Positions 24,034 to 32,682 are shown, counted from the first letter of the stretch. The stretch is DNA of 64,000 nt from Microbacterium pseudoresistens (GCF_013409745.1 NZ_JACCBH010000001.1:1426001-1490000); one strand, 5' to 3'. The notes: generated from the sequence alone by a model not told the origin. Program-made: numbers and translations.

Positions 24034-25432
24034 CGGAGTATGGCGCGCAGCATCCGAGCGTCAGTCGCACCCCGTGGTCAACCCTGCGAACGGAGATGTC
24101 ATCGACACCATCCCGTTATCGACACTTGACGACTGCTCAGCGGCGGTGGACGCTGCAGTCTCCGCGTTCGATGCGTGGTCGCAGACCGCGCCGCGTGACA
24201 GGTCGGATCTGCTCTATGAGGCGTGGCGGAGTCTGACCGCGCGCACTGAGGAACTGGCGGAACTGATCGTGGCAGAGAACGGGAAGACCATGGACGACGC
24301 GAGCGCAGAGGTCGTCTACGCCCTCGACTTCCTGCGCTGGTTCGCCGAAGAGGCGGTACGGATTCGGGGGGATTACAGGAGAGCACCACGTGGCGATAAG
24401 CGCATCATCGTCGATCGAGTACCGGTCGGACCGGCACTGCTGATTACTCCCTGGAACTACCCAGCGGCGATGATCACACGGAAGCTGGGACCCGCCCTCG
24501 CCGCGGGGTGCACGACGATTATCAAGCCTGCGTTGGAGACACCGCTGACTGCGCGTGAGATCGTGCGGACCTTTGATGAACTCGGGGCGCCGAAGGGCGT
24601 AATCAATCTGGTGACCCCGAGCAATGCGGGCCCTGCGGTGGACCGCATGCTCGAGACGGGTGAGATCCGCAAACTGTCCTTCACTGGATCCACAGTCGTG
24701 GGACGCATCCTGCTGCGCGCATCCGCCGAGCACGTCGTTAAGACGTCGATGGAACTCGGCGGAAATGCACCTTTCCTCGTCTTGGAGAGCGCGTCCATCG
24801 ACGAGGCCGTAGAGGGCGCGATCCAGGCGAAACTCCGCAATGGAGGCGCGGCCTGCACGGCGGCCAACCGACTCTACGTTCACCGTTCCCTTGTGAGTGA
24901 GTTCGCCGATCGCCTCTCCGCAAGGGTCTCCTCTTTTCGGGTAGGATCTGGTGACGACCGCACCAGCACGGTTGGAGCGCTCGTCTCGGCCGCTGAAGTC
25001 CACAAGATCCGGGACCTCATCGCTCGGGGCAAGGGGCAAGGAGCGCGCGTAGTGTTCGAGTCCGAGATTCCCGAGCAGGGGGCCTTCATGAACATCACCG
25101 TTCTGAAGGGAATCGAGTCGGACAATGTGCTTACGCAACAGGAGATCTTTGGACCCGTCTTCCCCATCGTCGAGTTCGACGATGAGGAAGAGGCTGTGCG
25201 GCTCGCCAACATGACCGAGTACGGGCTGGTGGCCTACGTCTTCGGCAGCGAGGTGGACGCCATGCGGGTCGGCCATCGGCTGAAGGTGGGGATGGTCGGA
25301 GTTAACCGCGGTGTCGTCAGCGATGCTGCAGCGCCCTTCGGCGGTGTGAAGGAGAGCGGCATCGGGAGAGAAGGATCGTTCGAAGGACTGGACGAGTATC
25401 TTCAGGTGAAGTATCTGGCTGTCAGCGGTTGA
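24020..25432 (+). CDS. NAD(P)-dependent aldehyde dehydrogenase (semialdehyde type)
   Basis: 470-residue ALDH-superfamily enzyme oxidising an aldehyde to the acid. Catalytic residues are visible: Asn146 (TPWNYP), Lys169 (IIKPA), general base Glu246 (ELGGNAPF) and nucleophile Cys279 (GGAACTAANR). The sequence is closest in style to succinate-semialdehyde dehydrogenases, fitting an acid-bearing aldehyde such as the ComDE product. The start is ATG 24020 or 24023, inside the end of the beta-subunit gene. Last enzyme of the coupled operon; 37 bases separate it from the regulator. Confidence 0.92.
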   Translation: MMFVDGVWRAASERQSHPVVNPANGDVIDTIPLSTLDDCSAAVDAAVSAFDAWSQTAPRDRSDLLYEAWRSLTARTEELAELIVAENGKTMDDASAEVVYALDFLRWFAEEAVRIRGDYRRAPRGDKRIIVDRVPVGPALLITPWNYPAAMITRKLGPALAAGCTTIIKPALETPLTAREIVRTFDELGAPKGVINLVTPSNAGPAVDRMLETGEIRKLSFTGSTVVGRILLRASAEHVVKTSMELGGNAPFLVLESASIDEAVEGAIQAKLRNGGAACTAANRLYVHRSLVSEFADRLSARVSSFRVGSGDDRTSTVGALVSAAEVHKIRDLIARGKGQGARVVFESEIPEQGAFMNITVLKGIESDNVLTQQEIFGPVFPIVEFDDEEEAVRLANMTEYGLVAYVFGSEVDAMRVGHRLKVGMVGVNRGVVSDAAAPFGGVKESGIGREGSFEGLDEYLQVKYLAVSG

Positions 25433-25469
25433 TGCCTTGTTAGTTTCAAGCTGAAAGTCAGGACCGGAG

Positions 25470-26138
25470 TTGCTCGAACCAATCGCTCATGACGCCCCTT
25501 CCCTCTCGGATACCGTCTTCGAGCGTATCCGTGAAGCGATCCTCACACGAAAGCTCTTGCCGGGTTCTCGGGTCGTCGAGTCGACGATCGCAAAGCAATT
25601 CAGCGTCAGCAAAACCCCTGTGAGAGAGGCGTTCCTCAAACTCGCACAGATCGGCCTCATCGAACAGGACGCCCGTGAGAGTAGGGTCGTCTCCGCATCC
25701 CGGAAGTCGATAGAGGACTCGTTCCGAGTGCGCATCGCGCTGGAGGAAGAGGTGATGAGCTCGCTCGCGCATCTGGAGGATGTCGAACTCGATTCGCTTC
25801 TGGACCTTTCGCAACTGTCGGACGAAGCACATCTGCGAGATGATTCGATCGGGCGTTACCATGACGCGCGGCTCTTCCACCTGAATCTTGCGCAGCTAAC
25901 GGGAAATCCCTTCCTTTCCACCGCGGTGGCCAACTTCTACGATCTGACTTGGATACTCCGCCATCGCGACAGCAGGCATTCCGAGCAGTCTGTGGGGAAT
26001 GCGGTGCAGCATAAGCAGATTGCGCATTCTCTTGCGACGGGTGATATCCATTTGGCGCGTACTCAGATGGTTGACCATCTGAATCAAGTTCTGCAGGCGG
26101 CGCTGGACGACATGATCGAGGACATTCCGCGCGGGTAA
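25470..26138 (+). CDS. GntR-family regulator, FCD subfamily
   Basis: 222-residue transcription factor: N-terminal winged helix-turn-helix (about 10-75, with AKQFSVSKTPVREAFLKLAQIGLIEQ) and a helical FCD ligand domain whose metal/ligand His-Asp pattern shows as RYHDARLFH. FCD regulators usually respond to a carboxylate from the pathway they control. I take TTG 25470 as the start, 6 bases after AGGA, because the first HTH helix begins about 12 residues later and no in-frame ATG or GTG lies near. It is the last gene of the island; candidate operators lie before tctA at 15599 and 15620. Confidence 0.85.
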   Translation: MLEPIAHDAPSLSDTVFERIREAILTRKLLPGSRVVESTIAKQFSVSKTPVREAFLKLAQIGLIEQDARESRVVSASRKSIEDSFRVRIALEEEVMSSLAHLEDVELDSLLDLSQLSDEAHLRDDSIGRYHDARLFHLNLAQLTGNPFLSTAVANFYDLTWILRHRDSRHSEQSVGNAVQHKQIAHSLATGDIHLARTQMVDHLNQVLQAALDDMIEDIPRG

Positions 26139-26184
26139 TGACGACCCATTGTTGGGCCGTCCGCTTATGGCGCACCGGCATCCC

Positions 26185-26244
26185 GGCCAGCTCGTCGCGA
26201 CGACGGAGGATGAGGCGGCCGCTGCCGCGATGGCCTGACCCGCC
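26185..26244 (+). repeat. Right direct repeat (rlmN 3'-end copy)
   Basis: Second copy of the rlmN end, 57/60 identical to 15460-15519. Read in the rlmN frame it still encodes the same 17 residues and TGA, all three changes being at third positions. It has no start or upstream rlmN sequence. It lies in the 191-base gap between the GntR gene and the DUF4407 gene; I see nothing else there besides the latter's likely promoter region. Confidence 0.85.
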
Positions 26245-26329
26245 GCCTCCGTCGCGGGCGCGGGCAACCTGGGAGCGGTCACAGCGTTCCTTCAACACGC
26301 CCACAGGCGGCGTTTCATAGTCTCTAGGG

Positions 26330-27877
26330 ATGTCCTACTCCGCTCATCGCCCCGGGAGACTCGATTCCCAGGGGCAGATCTCCGTGGACGCCGCCGACCC
26401 CGACAGCGGCCTCGGCTTCGACGACTCCGAGCTCGACTTCCTCCGCGACTACACGCCGACCGGGTCCGAGCAGCCCGCCGGAGCGGATGACGCGACGCCC
26501 GAGACGACGCCGATCGCCCGTGCGGCGCAGCCCGTCGTGGCCGAACCGGCGGTGACCGAGCCGGCTGCGGAGGCCGAGCCGGCACCGCGCGCACCTCGGG
26601 AGCCGCGCGCCCGTGCATCTCGCGCCCCCCGCGAGCGCACGCCGGGGTCGATGCTGCGCCGACTCGCGATCCTCGGCGGCGCCGATGGGCACATCCTCGA
26701 CCGTGTCCCCACCGAGCAGCCGCGCTTCGTGCAGATGTTCTTCGTGCTCGCCGGCACCGCGCTCGTCTCGGCGCTGTCGATGCTGTTCGCCCTCACCACC
26801 GGCGTGCAGGTGCTCGTGTGGCTGGCCATCCCGATCTCGCTCGTCTGGGCGGCCCTCATCTTCAACCTCGACCGATTCCTCACCTCGACCATGTCGTCGA
26901 CGCGAAGCATCTGGCGACTCATCGGCCTCGCCATCCCGCGCGTGATCATGGCCGCGCTCATCGGCTTCGTCGTCGCCGAGCCCGTCGTGCTGCAGGTGTT
27001 CCACAACGACATCTCCCGCGAAGTGGCGGCGACCAACATCGTGCAGGCGCAGGACGACCAGGCCGCTCTCGACGAGGGTCCCGAGAAGCAGGCACTGGAT
27101 GCCGCATCCGCGCGCCTGCAGGAGCTGCAGACGCAGGCCACGACCGGCATCGTCGCCGGCGCGGAGGGCGACACCGCCTCGCAGACCGTCGCGCAGAGCA
27201 CCGTCGACAAGATCACCGCGCAGCTTGCCGAGCAACAGGCGGTGATAGACCAGGCGCGCCAGCTGTACCAGTGCGAGCTGACCGGCGAGGGCATCGGCAC
27301 CGTTCCCGGCTGCACCGGTGTGGAGGGCGAGGGTGCGAGCTCGGACGCCGCCCACGCTCAGCTCACCGCGGCCCAGGCCACCTACGACGACCTCGCTGGC
27401 CAGCTGCGCGACGCGAACGAGAAGCTCGCGGGGGCCGAGGCGTCGGCGCAGAGTGCGACTTCCGCATCCGAGGGGCAGAACAGGCAGCAGGCGAAGGATC
27501 AGCTGCCCGCGGCGCGCGACTCGTACGATGCGGCACTTGCGGCGTACAACGCGCGGGCCGCATCCGTCGCCGACGGCAACGCCGGGGCGATCGGGCTGCT
27601 CAGCCAGATCCAGGGACTCAACCGGCTGGCCGAGAAGGACGCGACGATCTTCTGGGCGCACTGGCTCATCGCCGCACTGTTCTTCATGATCGAGCTGCTG
27701 CCGGTGCTCGTGAAGGTGCTCACCAGCTACGGCGATCCGTCGCTGTACGAGAAGGCCGCGGCCGTGCGCAAGCAGGTCGACCTCGACCGGGTGAACGCCG
27801 ACGGCTTCCGCGATCGAGCGACGATCGTGACCGCCGAGTCCCGTGCGCGGGAGGGATCCGAGGCCGTTCCGGTCTGA
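26330..27877 (+). CDS. DUF4407 membrane protein
   Basis: 515-residue DUF4407 protein of unknown function. Layout: an acidic, Pro/Ala-rich disordered N-terminus (1-105), three hydrophobic segments (about 128-225, with FFVLAGTALVSALSMLFAL and a FNLDRFLTS motif between them), a long charged/Ala-Gln-rich region with coiled-coil character (about 235-420), a fourth membrane segment (about 440-465) and a cytoplasmic tail. This hairpin-like arrangement is typical of the family. ATG 26330 gives the usual family length. It is the first native gene after the island; an intergenic dyad repeat follows its stop. Confidence 0.85.
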   Translation: MSYSAHRPGRLDSQGQISVDAADPDSGLGFDDSELDFLRDYTPTGSEQPAGADDATPETTPIARAAQPVVAEPAVTEPAAEAEPAPRAPREPRARASRAPRERTPGSMLRRLAILGGADGHILDRVPTEQPRFVQMFFVLAGTALVSALSMLFALTTGVQVLVWLAIPISLVWAALIFNLDRFLTSTMSSTRSIWRLIGLAIPRVIMAALIGFVVAEPVVLQVFHNDISREVAATNIVQAQDDQAALDEGPEKQALDAASARLQELQTQATTGIVAGAEGDTASQTVAQSTVDKITAQLAEQQAVIDQARQLYQCELTGEGIGTVPGCTGVEGEGASSDAAHAQLTAAQATYDDLAGQLRDANEKLAGAEASAQSATSASEGQNRQQAKDQLPAARDSYDAALAAYNARAASVADGNAGAIGLLSQIQGLNRLAEKDATIFWAHWLIAALFFMIELLPVLVKVLTSYGDPSLYEKAAAVRKQVDLDRVNADGFRDRATIVTAESRAREGSEAVPV

Positions 27878-27980
27878 GGTCGGTCGCCTACCCCATCCCG
27901 AGTGCGCGGCTTATCGCCGAGTGCGCGGCTTGTTCCCGCAAATACCCCGTGCGCTCGGCAAGTTCCCGTGCGTTCGCGGG
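27878..27980. repeat. Dyad-rich intergenic repeat, copy A
   Basis: Begins right after the DUF4407 stop and matches, imperfectly, the segment after the next gene's stop (28498-28596). It contains two direct GAGTGCGCGGCTT units and oppositely oriented CCGTGCGCTCGG and CCGTGCGTTCGCGGG units that can pair with them, so it can fold as hairpins. It may serve as a terminator or be a member of a dispersed REP-like family. Confidence 0.7.
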
Positions 27981-28002
27981 CCCGGTGCGAGAGTGTGGGG
28001 AC

Positions 28003-28497
28003 ATGGAGCGGATGCGGGCGACCTGGTGGATCGCGATCGCCGGGGTGCTGGCGGTGGCCGCCTACGCGGCTTTCGCGGCGCTGCAGATCCTCGTGCTCAA
28101 TCCCCTCGCCGCCACCCCGGGCAAGAGCCTCGAGCAGATCCGCTCCGAGGCGTCGGCGGTCGGCGAGCCGCTGGGAGGCGCCGGCGTGCTCGTCTTCCTC
28201 GGCGTCGGGGTGCTGCTGGCGGTGATCCTCGCCGTGGTCGTGATCCGCTCCCGTATCCGCCCTGTCGTCACCGCGCTGCTCTTCCTCGGCCTGCTCGCGT
28301 TCGGAACGCCGGCGTACTTCGCCGCATCCTTCGGCCCGGGCATGTCGCTCGCGGATGCGTTCGGCATCTCCGGGGCCGACTACTCGCCGTGGTCGCTCCT
28401 GCTCTACGGCATCAGTGCACTGGCCGTGGTCATGGCAGTCGTGCTCGCCGTCGTGCTCGTGCTCGCCCCGCGCGATCGCGTGACCTGTTCCCGCTGA
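28003..28497 (+). CDS. Small membrane protein, unknown function
   Basis: 164-residue protein with four predicted membrane segments (about 8-30, 62-85, 90-110 and 130-155). No recognised family. Starts at ATG 28003 (MERMRATWW) with a GGGG-type ribosome-binding site; ATG 28012 is an alternative. The first extracytoplasmic loop (NPLAATPGKSLEQIRSEASA) is the only sizeable polar region. It is flanked on both sides by copies of the same dyad-rich intergenic repeat, so it looks like a self-contained unit. Confidence 0.7.
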   Translation: MERMRATWWIAIAGVLAVAAYAAFAALQILVLNPLAATPGKSLEQIRSEASAVGEPLGGAGVLVFLGVGVLLAVILAVVVIRSRIRPVVTALLFLGLLAFGTPAYFAASFGPGMSLADAFGISGADYSPWSLLLYGISALAVVMAVVLAVVLVLAPRDRVTCSR

Positions 28498-28596
28498 GGT
28501 CGCCCGCCCATCCCGAGTGCGCGGCTTATCGCCGAGCGCACGGCTTGTTCCCGCGAATACCCCGTGCACTCGGAAGGATCCCGTGCACTCGCGGGG
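28498..28596. repeat. Dyad-rich intergenic repeat, copy B
   Basis: Second copy of the repeat seen at 27878-27980, again starting directly after a stop codon and ending at the stop of the convergent ACT-domain gene. It shares the CCCATCCCGAGTGCGCGGC block and the GCGCTC/GCACTC inverted units. Both copies fill nearly the whole intergenic space. Confidence 0.7.
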
Positions 28597-29106
28597 TTAG
28601 TCGAGGGTGATGTCGACCTGGAGGTCGGCGGCGATGCGCTCCAGATCGGCGCGCAGCGCATCCGGATCGGAATCCGCGGGGATCGTCGCGACCACGGATG
28701 CCTCGAACAGCCGCCCGCCGGCCATCGCCGCATCGCGCGTGGTGCTGATCAGCTCGCCGATGCTCGTCGCGTGGGCGCTGAGGGCGGCGGAGATCTCGCG
28801 CACGATGCCGGGGCGGTCGTTGCCGAGCACGGCGATCGTGAGGCGCTGATCGTCGCCTGCCCGTTGCTCGTCGGCGCCGGGATGCACGGCGACGGTGAGC
28901 AGTCCGTCGAGCGCGCGCAGCGCATCCGTGAGGTCGTCGGCCTGGTCGGGCGATACCGAGACCTGTACGACGCCGGCGAAGGTGCCCGCGAGTTCAGCGA
29001 GCCGGCTCTGCTCCCAGTTGCCGCCGTGTGCGCCGACGACATCGGCGACCGCGGCGACGAGGCCGGGGCGATCGGTGCCGACGACGGTGAGGATGAGCGT
29101 GGTCAT
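28597..29106 (-). CDS. Tandem ACT-domain protein (GcvR-like)
   Basis: 169-residue protein made of two ACT domains: residues about 3-75 (LILTVVGTDRPGLVAAVADVV) and 88-165 (LTIAVLGNDRPGIVREISAAL), each with the DRPG turn that binds amino-acid ligands. This arrangement resembles GcvR, a glycine-cleavage regulator in gammaproteobacteria, but in actinobacteria its role is unknown; amino-acid sensing is the safe statement. The start is ATG 29106. Confidence 0.82.
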   Translation of the reverse strand: MTTLILTVVGTDRPGLVAAVADVVGAHGGNWEQSRLAELAGTFAGVVQVSVSPDQADDLTDALRALDGLLTVAVHPGADEQRAGDDQRLTIAVLGNDRPGIVREISAALSAHATSIGELISTTRDAAMAGGRLFEASVVATIPADSDPDALRADLERIAADLQVDITLD

Positions 29107-29144
29107 GCCGCCAGCGTACCGACCGGCGGGGCCCACGGTGAGGG

Positions 29145-29561
29145 TCAGTGATCAGGGGTGAGGCGGAAGATCGGGAACACGCGGCCCTCCGCAGTCTCCA
29201 GATACTTCTCAAAGGCGGGGGACTGCGCGGTGAAGCGCGACCAGAGTCGGTCTCGCTCTGCGCCGGTCAGTTCGGTAACGGCGACCTCGATGCTTTCGAC
29301 GGGGCTTCCCGGCACTTCGATGGTCACGTGGTCCGCGCGACGCAACCCGTGCACCCAGGCGGGATTCCGCGGCGACCCGCCGGCCGAGCCGACCACATGC
29401 CAGGCACCGTCATCGCGGATCGCGGCGAGCGGGCGCACGCGTACTCCGCCGTCTTTGAGGGGCACATGCACGAGTACGAGGCCACGACCGAAGGGAACGG
29501 GCGAGTTCACTTCGCCGCCGTTCTCGCGGAAGGTGTCGATTATCTGCTGATTGAAGTCCAT
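29145..29561 (-). CDS. Deazaflavin-dependent (DDN-family) nitroreductase-like protein
   Basis: 138-residue member of the split-barrel DUF385/DDN family, whose characterised members use F420 to reduce quinones or nitro compounds. Family motifs: NGGEVNSPVPFGRGLVLVHV near the N-terminus, then RPLAAIRDDGAWHVVGSAGG and NPAWVHGLR (the usual NP.W..NL segment), and the C-terminal YLETAEGRVFPIFRLTP. The F420 enzymes and uptake genes at 38-46 kb support cofactor availability. It starts at ATG 29561. Confidence 0.85.
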   Translation of the reverse strand: MDFNQQIIDTFRENGGEVNSPVPFGRGLVLVHVPLKDGGVRVRPLAAIRDDGAWHVVGSAGGSPRNPAWVHGLRRADHVTIEVPGSPVESIEVAVTELTGAERDRLWSRFTAQSPAFEKYLETAEGRVFPIFRLTPDH

Positions 29562-29620
29562 AGACAGCGATCAACCCTGATCGGCGGCGAGCTATTCCGC
29601 GCCGGTCGCTGACGGCTTCC

Positions 29621-30676
29621 TCACCACTCGCCGGTGGTGAGGAAGCGGTCCATCCGGGCACGGTGCGGGGCGAGATCCCAGCTCTGCTCGGCGACCCAGG
29701 CATCCGAGTAATAGGTGCCGGCGTAGCGAACGCCGCTGTCGCAGATGAGGGTCACGATGCTGCCGGTCTCGCCCGCGGCGCGCATCCGGGCGATGAGCTC
29801 GAACGCGCCGACGAGGTTCGTGCCGGTCGAGCCGCCCGCCCAGTGCAGGGTGCGCTCGCGGAGCAGCCGGATCGCCGCGATGGAGGCGGCGTCGGGAACC
29901 TGGATCATCTCGTCGATGACGGAAGGGATGAACGAGGGCTCGACGCGCGGGCGCCCGATGCCCTCGATCCGGCTCGGTGTGCCGGTGGTGTAATCGGATG
30001 CGCCCGTGCTCCAGCCACCGTAGAACGCCGAGCCCTCGGGGTCGACGACGGCGACCTTCGTGTCGTGTCGGCGGTAGCGCACGTACCGGCCGAAGGTGGC
30101 GCTCGTGCCTCCGGTGCCGGCGCCCACGACGATCCATGCCGGGATCGGATGCCGCTCCTCGGCCATCTGGCTGAACACGCTCTCGGCGATGTTGTTGTTG
30201 CCGCGCCAGTCGGTGGCCCGCTCGGCGTAGGTGAACTGGTCGAGGTAGTGCCCGCCGCATTCGGCGGCCAGTCGCTCGGCCTCGGGGTACATGTCGGGCG
30301 CACGGTCGACGTAGTGGCAGCGTCCGCCGTAGTACTCGATGAGGTCGATCTTCTCCTGGCTCGTCGAGCGCGGCACGACGGTGACGAACGGCAGCCCCAG
30401 CATCCGGGCGAAGTACGCCTCCGACACCGCGGTCGACCCGCTCGACGCCTCCACGAGCGTCGTGCCCTCGTGGATGCGTCCGTTGACGAGCCCGTACAGC
30501 AGCAGCGAGCGGGCCAGGCGGTGCTTGAGCGAGCCCGTCGGATGCACCGACTCGTCCTTGAGGTAGAGATCGATGCCCCACGTGTCCGGGAGGGGGAAGA
30601 GATGCAGGTGGGTGTCGGCGCTGCGGTTCGCGTCGGCATCGAGTTTGCGGATGGCGGCGCTGACCCAATCGCTCAT
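29621..30676 (-). CDS. PLP-dependent L-cysteine desulfhydrase, Cds1-like
   Basis: 351-residue fold-type II PLP enzyme of the cysteine-synthase superfamily. The PLP Lys is in the [11 protein letters not shown] motif (about residue 49), the phosphate-binding loop reads [12 protein letters not shown] and the substrate loop is [12 protein letters not shown]. Length and sequence match mycobacterial Cds1, which degrades L-cysteine to pyruvate, ammonia and hydrogen sulfide, rather than biosynthetic CysK/CysM. The start is ATG 30676 (MSDWV); upstream in-frame Met residues are less likely. It is likely separate from the neighbours. Confidence 0.82.
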   Translation of the reverse strand: MSDWVSAAIRKLDADANRSADTHLHLFPLPDTWGIDLYLKDESVHPTGSLKHRLARSLLLYGLVNGRIHEGTTLVEASSGSTAVSEAYFARMLGLPFVTVVPRSTSQEKIDLIEYYGGRCHYVDRAPDMYPEAERLAAECGGHYLDQFTYAERATDWRGNNNIAESVFSQMAEERHPIPAWIVVGAGTGGTSATFGRYVRYRRHDTKVAVVDPEGSAFYGGWSTGASDYTTGTPSRIEGIGRPRVEPSFIPSVIDEMIQVPDAASIAAIRLLRERTLHWAGGSTGTNLVGAFELIARMRAAGETGSIVTLICDSGVRYAGTYYSDAWVAEQSWDLAPHRARMDRFLTTGEW

Positions 30677-30723
30677 GGTTAGAGGGTAGTCGGCCGGTGT
30701 CCGGCCGCGGATGCGGCGGGTCA

Positions 30724-31482
30724 TCACCGGTCCGTGTAGCCGCCCTCGCCGGTGGTGCCGTCGTAGGTGAACTCGCGGTCGTCCAGCACGATGTGCACGT
30801 CGCTGCCCAGCGGTTCCTGGGCCAGCAGCCGGCGTTCCAGCTCCGCGGCCTCGTCGAGGTATTCGGCGGCGGTGGCGTCATCGACGCCCCACACGGTGGC
30901 GACCCGCATATCGGTGATCAGGTACAGAAAGGCGCTCACCGCCGTGCGGTTGAACTCGTTGTCGGGGATCTGCTGCCACAGCGCGCCCGAGTCCCGCGCC
31001 CGGCGGTACTCCTCGGCGAGCTCCTCCAACTGGGACCCGACGGTGGCGCCGAGCCCGGAGCCCTCCTCGTCGGTCCCGGGGAGGGCCGGGATGGACGGAA
31101 TCGGCGGGACTGTGACGGAGGGGAACGACGGCACTGTCGGCTGGCGGATCGCCCCCGGACGCGAGGAGCCGCCGCCCCAGAGCACCGCGGTGACGACGAC
31201 GCCGCCCAGGATCACGACCACCGCGGCCAGGGCGATGCCTCCCGCGAGCCAGCGGCGCGAGGGAGGCGGTGCATCCGTCGTGGGCGACGACGCAGCCGCC
31301 GGATCGGGCCGGTACGCCGGGTGCGCATAGGGAGGCAGCGACGGCGGGGCCGGCGGAAGGACTGGAGCGGCCAGCGGGGGCGCCAGCTCCGGGACCGTCA
31401 GGCCCGAGCCGCCGGACGCGGACGGGTCATCGGATGCGCCTGTGCTCCGCACATCCTCCGGCGTCTTCGGCTCGTTCGTCAT
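30724..31482 (-). CDS. Proline-rich single-pass membrane protein
   Basis: 252 residues, no recognised family. Residues 1-75 are Pro/Ala/Ser-rich and disordered (cytoplasmic), 78-100 form one membrane helix ([20 protein letters not shown]), 105-140 form a Pro-rich linker with repeated PSFPSV/PSIPAL turns, and 145-252 form an acidic helical extracytoplasmic domain. Start at ATG 31482 after GGGGGA; ATG 31494 is an alternative. The architecture is common for actinobacterial envelope proteins of unknown role. Confidence 0.72.
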   Translation of the reverse strand: MTNEPKTPEDVRSTGASDDPSASGGSGLTVPELAPPLAAPVLPPAPPSLPPYAHPAYRPDPAAASSPTTDAPPPSRRWLAGGIALAAVVVILGGVVVTAVLWGGGSSRPGAIRQPTVPSFPSVTVPPIPSIPALPGTDEEGSGLGATVGSQLEELAEEYRRARDSGALWQQIPDNEFNRTAVSAFLYLITDMRVATVWGVDDATAAEYLDEAAELERRLLAQEPLGSDVHIVLDDREFTYDGTTGEGGYTDR

Positions 31483-31594
31483 GCCATCCCCCATGCCCTG
31501 CTCCACCCTATCGACGGGGCGGGCTGCGTGGCATCGGCGAGGGCGTCGTGCTCCGCGAGCAGCAGGGTGCAGCAAGGGCGTAGCGTCATTGTCC

Positions 31595-32590
31595 ATGGAT
31601 GCAGGGGCACAGGACGCGGCCGCGGTGCGTGCCGTGCGTCGTCGGGGTGCCGGCGTTCCGCTCGCGCTCGCCGCGGCGATCTCGTTCGGGATGTCGGGGG
31701 CGTGGGCGCGCGGTCTCATCGACGGCGGATGGACGCCCGGGGCTGCGGTCACCGCGCGTGTGAGCATCGCCGCGCTCGTGCTCCTCGTGCCGACGATCCT
31801 CGCCCTGCGCGGGCGCTGGGCTCTGCTGCGTCGCAACGCGGGGATGGTCGTCGCCTACGGGCTGTTCGCCGTGGCCGCCACCCAGCTGTTCTACTTCCAG
31901 GCCGTCGCCGTGATGGATGTCGGTCTCGCGCTGCTCGTCGAGTACACCGCACCGGTGGCCGTCGTGCTGTGGTTGTGGGTGCGTCGCGGCGAGCGGCCGG
32001 CGCGGCTGAGCGTGCTCGGCGCGCTGCTCGCCTTCGCCGGGCTCGTGCTCATGCTCGACGTGCTGGGCGGGATGCGCGTGGATCCGATCGGCGTGCTCTG
32101 GGCGTTCGGCGCCATGATCGGCGCGGCGGCGTACTTCCTGCTATCGGGCAGGGCTGACACGGGGTTGCCGCCTATCGCGCTCGCCGGAAGCGGCCTCGTG
32201 CTGGGTGCGCTCGGACTCGCCGGCGCGAGTCTGGTGGGCATCTTGCCCTTCGCGGCGAACACCGACGACGTCGTGTACCGCTTCGGGGTCGTGCCCTGGT
32301 TCGTGCCGGTGCTGGCGATCGCCATGATCGCCTGCGCGCTCGCCTACGTCCTGGGCATCGTCTCGACACGGATGCTCGGGTCGCGCCTGGCATCGTTCCT
32401 CGCGCTGTCGGAGGTGATCGCCTCGTTGCTGTTCGGGTGGCTGCTGCTCGGCCAGCTCCCGGATGCGTTGCAGCTGCTGGGTGCCGCGCTCGTGCTCGCG
32501 GGCGTCGTGGTCGTGAAGCTCGGCGAGCCCGCCGTCGCCGCCGAGCACGTCGAGGCGATACCCGCCGATACTGCCGATCCGAGCGTCTGA
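31595..32590 (+). CDS. EamA-family (drug/metabolite superfamily) exporter
   Basis: 331-residue membrane protein with ten hydrophobic segments forming two EamA repeats (about 20-150 and 165-305), the standard DMT exporter layout (RhtA-like). The first repeat has SFGMSGAWARGLIDGGW and VEYTAPVAVVLWLW, the second MLGSRLASFLALSEVIASLL. Members export amino acids or other metabolites; the substrate is unknown. ATG 31595 chosen. It is divergent from the proline-rich protein and lies 92 bases upstream of the GntR-prp operon. Confidence 0.88.
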   Translation: MDAGAQDAAAVRAVRRRGAGVPLALAAAISFGMSGAWARGLIDGGWTPGAAVTARVSIAALVLLVPTILALRGRWALLRRNAGMVVAYGLFAVAATQLFYFQAVAVMDVGLALLVEYTAPVAVVLWLWVRRGERPARLSVLGALLAFAGLVLMLDVLGGMRVDPIGVLWAFGAMIGAAAYFLLSGRADTGLPPIALAGSGLVLGALGLAGASLVGILPFAANTDDVVYRFGVVPWFVPVLAIAMIACALAYVLGIVSTRMLGSRLASFLALSEVIASLLFGWLLLGQLPDALQLLGAALVLAGVVVVKLGEPAVAAEHVEAIPADTADPSV

Positions 32591-32612
32591 CACCGCCGAC
32601 CGAGGCAGCGGA

Positions 32613-32673
32613 TGTATACGTTCCGGTGGTGACCGTTCCGATCGGGTCGCCTTCTGGCCGATTAATGTATACA
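32613..32673. promoter_or_regulatory. Two TGTATAC sites before the GntR-prp operon
   Basis: TGTATACG at 32613-32620 and the perfect palindrome TGTATACA at 32666-32673 lie 53 bases apart in the 92-base gap. The second sits 9 bases before the GntR start codon. Likely operators for autoregulation and control of the methylcitrate operon. The same octamer is found upstream of tctA and etfB. Confidence 0.5.
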
Positions 32674-32682
32674 CTAGCGGTC

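Larger units (their letters stand above)
15460..26244. mobile_element. Catabolic genomic island inserted at the rlmN 3' end
   Basis: A 10.7-kb block with its own transporter, enzymes and regulator, bracketed by 60-bp direct repeats (15460-15519 and 26185-26244, 57/60 identical). The repeat is the rlmN C-terminal coding end, and in the second copy all three differences are synonymous in that frame. Codon choice inside the block is visibly less GC-biased than in rlmN or the DUF4407 gene beyond it; I did not compute values. There is no integrase, transposase or tRNA, so either the mobility gene is lost or the block entered by recombination at rlmN. Confidence 0.65.

Noticed and set aside
15460..26244. 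Integrase, transposase, tRNA attachment site or plasmid origin for the island
   Set aside because: None seen; the only boundary evidence is the rlmN-end repeat.
26138..26320. 60-codon plus-strand open frame over the right direct repeat
   Set aside because: Out of frame with the rlmN-derived codons and Arg/Pro-rich; the repeat explains the sequence better.
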